Source: an uncultured Actinomycetes bacterium | GTDB taxonomy: Bacteria > Actinomycetota > Acidimicrobiia > Acidimicrobiales > Microtrichaceae | Length of the DNA stretch: 16,563 bases | Direction of reading: 5' to 3' | Assembly (NCBI GenBank): GCA_903941145.1 | Contig: CAJANQ010000014.1 | Span: forward strand, 1-16,563 | Shown here: one piece after another, positions 12,669-16,563 of the stretch | Layout: each line of letters starts with the position of its first letter | Position numbering within the stretch: the first letter of the stretch is position 1 | Translations under genes and position numbers: made by a program | Notes under the pieces: model-generated | Told to the model about the DNA's origin: nothing | Seen by the model: only the letters and a program-made list of their open reading frames with translations | Database searches by the model: none

Positions 12669-13076
12669 TCAGGCGCCGAACCAGAGCCCGATCTCACGCT
12701 CGGCCGACTCGGGGCCGTCCGAACCGTGGACCAGGTTCTCGTTGGTGGTGGTGGCAAAGTCGCCCCGGATCGAGCCCGGCGCAGCGTCGTCCACCTTGGT
12801 GGCACCCATGAGCGTGCGCATGAGGTGCCAGGTGTTGTCGTCCGGCCCCTCGACCACCATGGCCACCACGGGGCCACGGGTCAGGAAGTCCACCAGCTCG
12901 CCAAAGAACGGCTTCTCCGAGTGCTCCTCGTAGTGGGCTGCAGCCAGGTCACGGTCTGCGGTCCGCAGCTCCATGGCGACGATCTTGAGCCCCTTGCGCT
13001 CGATGCGGGACACGATCTCGCCGACGAGACCCCGCTCTACGGCGTCGGGCTTGCACATGATGAAGGTCCTGTTCAC
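12669..13076 (-). CDS. ndk: Nucleoside diphosphate kinase
   Basis: Ndk transfers the gamma-phosphate between NTPs and NDPs through a phosphohistidine. The 135-residue protein starts (V)NRTFIMCKPDAVERGLVGEI, with Lys9 of the nucleotide site, and carries the catalytic His117 in ENLVHGSDGPESAEREI. Length is normal. The frame is open well upstream, but GTG 13074-13076 matches the family start exactly. No Shine-Dalgarno site is visible; TAGCCT ends seven bases upstream. It lies 82 bases after folC. Mycobacteria have a small membrane-protein gene between folC and ndk; none is present here. Confidence 0.96.
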   Translation of the reverse strand: MNRTFIMCKPDAVERGLVGEIVSRIERKGLKIVAMELRTADRDLAAAHYEEHSEKPFFGELVDFLTRGPVVAMVVEGPDDNTWHLMRTLMGATKVDDAAPGSIRGDFATTTNENLVHGSDGPESAEREIGLWFGA

Positions 13077-13083
13077 GGCTGTG

Positions 13084-13089
13084 AGGCTA
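13084..13089 (-). promoter_or_regulatory. Candidate -10 element (TAGCCT) of ndk
   Basis: TAGCCT matches TANNNT and is seven bases from the ndk GTG, the same geometry as at obg and dgt. This would make ndk mRNA leaderless. No -35 hexamer is convincing. Confidence 0.35.
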
Positions 13090-13158
13090 CGGGCGCAGGA
13101 CCCCTGCAGGAAAGACGGAGGAACGACGGCCCGGGCCGCGCCGGCGAACCGCAGCTGG

Positions 13159-14523
13159 TCAGGCGTCGTCGCCGACGCCGAACACGTCGCCGAACTGCGG
13201 CGGCGCCGGCTGCGACGCGACGAACCGGTCGACCACCGCACGGGCTGCCGCCAGCAGACGGAAGGACCCTGTCACGACGACCGTGTCCTCCTCGTCGGCG
13301 TGGGCCAGGACGCGTTCCACCGCGCGGGCCGGGTCGTCGTCGACCTCCACCGGCAGCCCCGCTGCCCGTGCTGCCGCGGCGAGCTCGGCGGCCGGCAGCC
13401 CACGCGCCCCGTCGACCGTGGTGCAGACCACCAGGTCGGGACGCAGCACCGCCACGGCCTCGCACGCGGCGACCGGGTCGCGGCCGGCGAGCATGCCGAG
13501 CACCACCACCCGCGAGCCCGCGGTCGTGAAGTCCTCCTCGACCGTGTCGGCCAGCGCGGCGAGCGCGTCGGGGTTGTGCGCGCCGTCGAGCACGACCAGC
13601 GGCGAGTGGGCGACGACCTCGGTGCGGCCCGGCACGTACACGGCCGCCAGCCCCGCACGCACGACGTCGGGGTCGAGCTCCCGGTCGAAGAAGGCCTCGG
13701 TCGCTGCGACCGCGACCGCCGCGTTGGCGGACTGGTGCACGCCGTGCAGCGGCAGGAGCAGGTCGTCGTAGGTGCCGTAGTGCCCGTCGACCGTGAGCAG
13801 CCGTCCGCCGACCGCCGGCACGTCCGCACGCACACCGAACTCGGAGCCCGCCACCCACAGGTGCGCCGGCCCCTCGGCCCGGAACACCTCGACCAGCTCG
13901 GGGGCCATCTCACCGAGCACCGCCGTGCACTGCGGCGTGAGGATGCCGGCCTTCTCCCCCGCCACCTGCAGCTCCCACCCCGGCGCCCCGTCCGTGTGGT
14001 CGGCGCCGATGCTGGTCACCACGGCGACCTGGGCGTCGACCACGTTCGTGGCGTCGAAGCGGCCGAGCAGCCCGACCTCGACCACGGCGACGTCGACAGG
14101 AGCCTCGGCGAACCAGCGGAACGCGGCGGCCGTGACGACCTCGAACCAGGTCGGCGGCTGGTCGAGGAGCGGCTCGACGGCCGCCACGCCGGCGAGGGCC
14201 TCGGCCAGCTCGGCGTCAGAGATCGGCTCGCCGTTCCGGCCGATCCGCTCGTTGACCCGCTCCAGGTGCGGGCTGGTGTAGGTGCCGACGCTCAGGCCGT
14301 GGGCCTCGAGCAGACGGGTGACCATGGCGGCGACCGAGCCTTTGCCGTTGGTCCCGGTGATGTGCACCACCGGCATGGCGTGCTGGGGGTCGCCGAGCAG
14401 GGCGAGGAGCGCCTCGACCGGGGCCAGCGAGAGTCCGTCGACCTTGCCCGCGGCCAGGCCGACGGAACCGGTCTCGTGGTTGAGGCGGTCGTCGAGCCAG
14501 TCGAGCGCGGCGGCGAGGTCCAT
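13159..14523 (-). CDS. folC: Folylpolyglutamate synthase / dihydrofolate synthase
   Basis: FolC adds glutamate to dihydropteroate and/or folates in an ATP-dependent, Mur-ligase-like reaction. The 454-residue protein has the P-loop HITGTNGKGS (54-63), TYTSPHLERVNERIG (81-95), the Mg-site region with GADH and GEKAGI (Lys191, likely carbamylated in the family), HQSANAA (262-268), the interdomain PGRTEV and the C-terminal-domain signature LDGAHNPDA (311-319). The usual GLGGRLDATN reads GLLGRFDATN. Whether it has both activities cannot be read from this window. The ATG at 14521-14523 follows the clpX stop by 28 bases with only a weak ribosome site, so it is probably cotranscribed with clpX. Confidence 0.95.
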   Translation of the reverse strand: MDLAAALDWLDDRLNHETGSVGLAAGKVDGLSLAPVEALLALLGDPQHAMPVVHITGTNGKGSVAAMVTRLLEAHGLSVGTYTSPHLERVNERIGRNGEPISDAELAEALAGVAAVEPLLDQPPTWFEVVTAAAFRWFAEAPVDVAVVEVGLLGRFDATNVVDAQVAVVTSIGADHTDGAPGWELQVAGEKAGILTPQCTAVLGEMAPELVEVFRAEGPAHLWVAGSEFGVRADVPAVGGRLLTVDGHYGTYDDLLLPLHGVHQSANAAVAVAATEAFFDRELDPDVVRAGLAAVYVPGRTEVVAHSPLVVLDGAHNPDALAALADTVEEDFTTAGSRVVVLGMLAGRDPVAACEAVAVLRPDLVVCTTVDGARGLPAAELAAAARAAGLPVEVDDDPARAVERVLAHADEEDTVVVTGSFRLLAAARAVVDRFVASQPAPPQFGDVFGVGDDA

Positions 14524-14551
14524 CAGTTCCGCTCGCCCGGGCCGGGAGGGC

Positions 14552-15829
14552 TCAGGACGCGGCGCGGCGCTGGCGCTGCGACTTGGGCTTCTCGGAGCGC
14601 GGGACGAGCTCGGGCTCGGCCTTCTGCGTGACGGTCTCGAGGCCCACGACGACCTTGCCCACGTCGTTGCGCGACGGCAGCTCGTACATCACCGAGAGGA
14701 GCACGTCCTCCAGGATGGCGCGAAGGCCACGGGCACCGGTCCCCCGCTCGAGCGCCAGGTCGGCGACGGCGCCGAGGGCCTCGGGGGTGAACTCGAGCGC
14801 CACGTCCTCGAGCTCGAAGAACTTCTGGTACTGCTTCACCAGGGCGTTCTTGGGCTCGATCAGGATGTTCATGAGGGCGTCGCGGTCGAGGTTGTCGACG
14901 ACGGCGAGCACCGGGAGTCGACCGACGAACTCAGGGATCAGGCCGAACTTCAGCAGGTCCTCCGGGAGCACCTGCGAGAACAGGTCCTTGTCGGCCCGCT
15001 CCGAGTTGGTGCGGATCTCGGCACCGAAGCCGACACCGCGCTTGCCCACCCGCTGCTCGATGATCTTGTCGAGGCCGGCGAACGCACCGCCGCAGATGAA
15101 CAGGATGTTCGTGGTGTCGATCTGGATGAACTCCTGGTGGGGGTGCTTGCGCCCGCCCTGCGGCGGCACCGAGGCGGTGGTGCCCTCCAGGATCTTGAGG
15201 AGCGCCTGCTGCACACCCTCGCCAGAGACGTCTCGGGTGATCGACGGGTTCTCCGACTTGCGGGCGACCTTGTCGATCTCGTCGATGTAGATGATGCCGG
15301 TCTCGGCCTTCTTCACGTCGTAGTCGGCGGCCTGGATGATCTTGAGCAGGATGTTCTCGACGTCCTCGCCCACGTAGCCGGCCTCGGTGAGCGCCGTGGC
15401 GTCGGCGATGGCGAACGGCACGTTCAGCATGCGGGCGAGCGTCTGGGCCAGCAGGGTCTTGCCGCAGCCGGTCGGGCCGATCATGAGGATGTTCGACTTG
15501 GAGAGCTCGACCTCGTCGGTGCCACTGCGGGGTCCGTGCTGGACACGCTTGTAGTGGTTGTAGACGGCGACCGAGAGGATCTTGCGGGCGCGTTCCTGGC
15601 CCACCACGAAGTCGTCGAGGAAGGAGAAGATCTCCTGGGGCTTGGGCAGCTCCTCGAGGGTGAACTCACCGGCCTCGGCGAGCTCCTCCTCGATGATCTC
15701 GTTGCACAGGTCGATGCACTCGTCGCAGATGTAGACGCCAGGACCGGCGATGAGCTTCTTGACCTGCTTCTGGGACTTGCCGCAGAAGGAGCACTTCAGC
15801 AGCTCGCCGCCTTCACCGAACTTCGCCAC
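14552..15829 (-). CDS. clpX: ATP-dependent Clp protease ATP-binding subunit ClpX
   Basis: ClpX is the AAA+ hexamer that unfolds substrates and feeds them to ClpP. The 425-residue protein has the N-terminal zinc finger (Cys13, Cys16, Cys35, Cys38), Walker A GPTGCGKT (118-125), pore loop GYVGED (151-156), Walker B IIYIDEIDK (179-187), a GVGFG loop in the position of the IGF loop that docks on ClpP, and sensor 2 GARGLRAILE. It starts at GTG 15827-15829 with AGGGA about four bases upstream. clpP lies 167 bases further up on the same strand. Confidence 0.97.
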   Translation of the reverse strand: MAKFGEGGELLKCSFCGKSQKQVKKLIAGPGVYICDECIDLCNEIIEEELAEAGEFTLEELPKPQEIFSFLDDFVVGQERARKILSVAVYNHYKRVQHGPRSGTDEVELSKSNILMIGPTGCGKTLLAQTLARMLNVPFAIADATALTEAGYVGEDVENILLKIIQAADYDVKKAETGIIYIDEIDKVARKSENPSITRDVSGEGVQQALLKILEGTTASVPPQGGRKHPHQEFIQIDTTNILFICGGAFAGLDKIIEQRVGKRGVGFGAEIRTNSERADKDLFSQVLPEDLLKFGLIPEFVGRLPVLAVVDNLDRDALMNILIEPKNALVKQYQKFFELEDVALEFTPEALGAVADLALERGTGARGLRAILEDVLLSVMYELPSRNDVGKVVVGLETVTQKAEPELVPRSEKPKSQRQRRAAS

Positions 15830-15847
15830 GCGTTCCCTGTCCTTCCG

Positions 15848-15863
15848 GGTCCGTCACCGGACC
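15848..15863 (-). promoter_or_regulatory. Small hairpin in the clpX leader
   Basis: GGTCCG and CGGACC form a perfect 6-bp stem with a 4-base loop, ending about 18 bases before the clpX GTG and directly upstream of its ribosome site. It could influence clpX translation. No known clp regulator motif was recognised. Confidence 0.3.
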
Positions 15864-15925
15864 AGTCCTGCCCACGGCAGCGGTCCCGGGCCCGTGCCCG
15901 TACCGCCCCCAGATTGTCACCGTGG

Positions 15926-15940
15926 CCCTCCCGAGGAGGG
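15926..15940 (-). terminator. Short hairpin downstream of clpP
   Basis: CCCTCC and GGAGGG pair with a 3-base loop, about 57 bases beyond the clpP stop. It is a possible terminator or attenuator between clpP and clpX. It is short and lacks a U-tract. The remainder of the 167-base gap shows only GC-rich self-complementary runs. Confidence 0.3.
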
Positions 15941-15996
15941 ATGGACCATTGTGGCCGATGGGTGGGCCGCCCGACGGGATTCCCGGCAGACGCCTG

Positions 15997-16563
15997 TCAG
16001 GAGGCGATCGGCGCGATCGGGCCCGAGTTGTCGACCGCGTTGCGGTTCTCGATGACCTCGTCGATGATCCCGTACTCCTTGGCCTCTGCGGCCGTGAGGA
16101 CGTAGTCGCGGTCGGTGTCCCGGGCGATGCGCTCGGGGCTCTGGCCGGTGTGGCGGGCGAGGATCTGCTCGAGGGCGTCCTTCATCCGCAGGATCTCGTT
16201 GGCCGCGATCTCGAGGTCCGAGACCTGTGCGTAGCCGGACTGCGCGTAGGGCTGGTGGATCAGCACGCGGGCGTTCGGCAGGGCCAGGCGCTTGCCCGGG
16301 GTGCCGGCGGCCAGCAGCACTGCGGCGGCCGAGGCGGCCTGGCCGAAGCACAGGGTCGTGATCTCGGGCCGGATGTACTGCATCGTGTCGTAGATGGCCA
16401 GGAGGGCGTTGATGTCGCCGCCGGGCGAGTTGATGTAGATGCTGATGTCCTTGTCGGGGTTCTCCGACTCGAGGAACAGCAGCTGGGCGCACACCAGGTT
16501 GGCGACCGTGTCGTCGATGGGGGTGCCAAGGAAGATGATGTGCTCGCGCAGCAGGCGGGAGAA
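15997..16563 (-). CDS. clpP: ATP-dependent Clp protease proteolytic subunit, N-terminus cut by right edge
   Basis: The last 188 codons of a ClpP serine protease are present; the frame continues through the window edge, so only a short N-terminus is missing. Counting visible residues, the catalytic triad is Ser78 (FGQAASAAAV), His103 (VLIHQP) and Asp153 (RDTDRDYVL). The Ser-His spacing of 25 equals that of E. coli ClpP as I remember it. SREHIIFLG-like residues precede the first helix and HTGQSPERIARDTDRD is typical. Many actinobacteria have two adjacent clpP genes; only this one is in view, directly upstream of clpX. Confidence 0.96.
   Translation of the reverse strand, partial: FSRLLREHIIFLGTPIDDTVANLVCAQLLFLESENPDKDISIYINSPGGDINALLAIYDTMQYIRPEITTLCFGQAASAAAVLLAAGTPGKRLALPNARVLIHQPYAQSGYAQVSDLEIAANEILRMKDALEQILARHTGQSPERIARDTDRDYVLTAAEAKEYGIIDEVIENRNAVDNSGPIAPIAS

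Noticed and set aside
12973..16105. Long plus-strand frames (552 and 607 codons) opposite folC, clpX and clpP
   Set aside because: Aligned antisense shadows of folC and clpX; composition is Arg/Gly/Val/Asp-rich without motifs.
1..16563. Defence system, secondary-metabolite cluster, prophage or transposon
   Set aside because: Every convincing gene is a core housekeeping family; there is no recombinase, toxin-antitoxin-like pair or shift in codon use.

Overview
This is an ordinary-looking, information-dense core chromosomal segment from a very GC-rich bacterium. Third codon positions are almost all G or C. The gene order (clp genes, folC, ndk, an mreBCD/PBP2/rodA cluster, a radical SAM pair, rne, rplU, rpmA, obg) and the sequences point to Actinomycetota. 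The combination of MreB-type rod genes with this order makes an Acidimicrobiia-like lineage my best guess; that placement is inference. I see no mobile element, CRISPR array, tRNA, rRNA or phage gene. No gene-free stretch exceeds 300 bases; the longest is 167 bases, between clpP and clpX.

Fifteen of the sixteen protein genes lie on the minus strand, so transcription mostly runs from right to left. From the right edge they are clpP (cut by the edge), clpX, folC and ndk: proteolysis, folate and nucleotide housekeeping. Next comes a cell-elongation block, mreB-mreC-mreD-mrdA-rodA, with 1-4 base stop/start overlaps at three of its four junctions. Then an RNA/ribosome block follows: a TIGR03960-type radical SAM enzyme, its TIGR03936/DUF2344 partner (GTGA overlap), rne, rplU and rpmA. 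The single plus-strand gene, dgt, faces rpmA across a shared hairpin. It separates rpmA from the start of obg, which runs off the left edge.

Regulation that can be read from the sequence: rne, rpmA, mreB and clpX have Shine-Dalgarno-like sites. In contrast obg, dgt, ndk, rplU and the radical SAM gene lack a convincing one and instead carry a TANNNT -10-like hexamer only 6-10 bases before the start codon. That spacing is expected for leaderless or near-leaderless mRNAs. Several intergenic inverted repeats are listed as hairpins; none has a proper U-tract.

The least understood part of the window is the radical SAM/DUF2344 pair next to RNase E and ribosomal proteins L21 and L27. The pair is a known family without, to my knowledge, an established substrate. 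Other points worth a look are an RNase E with its disordered region entirely on the N-terminal side, two possible disulfide pairs in PBP2, a hairpin in the rne-rplU leader, and a diverged motif in the dNTPase.
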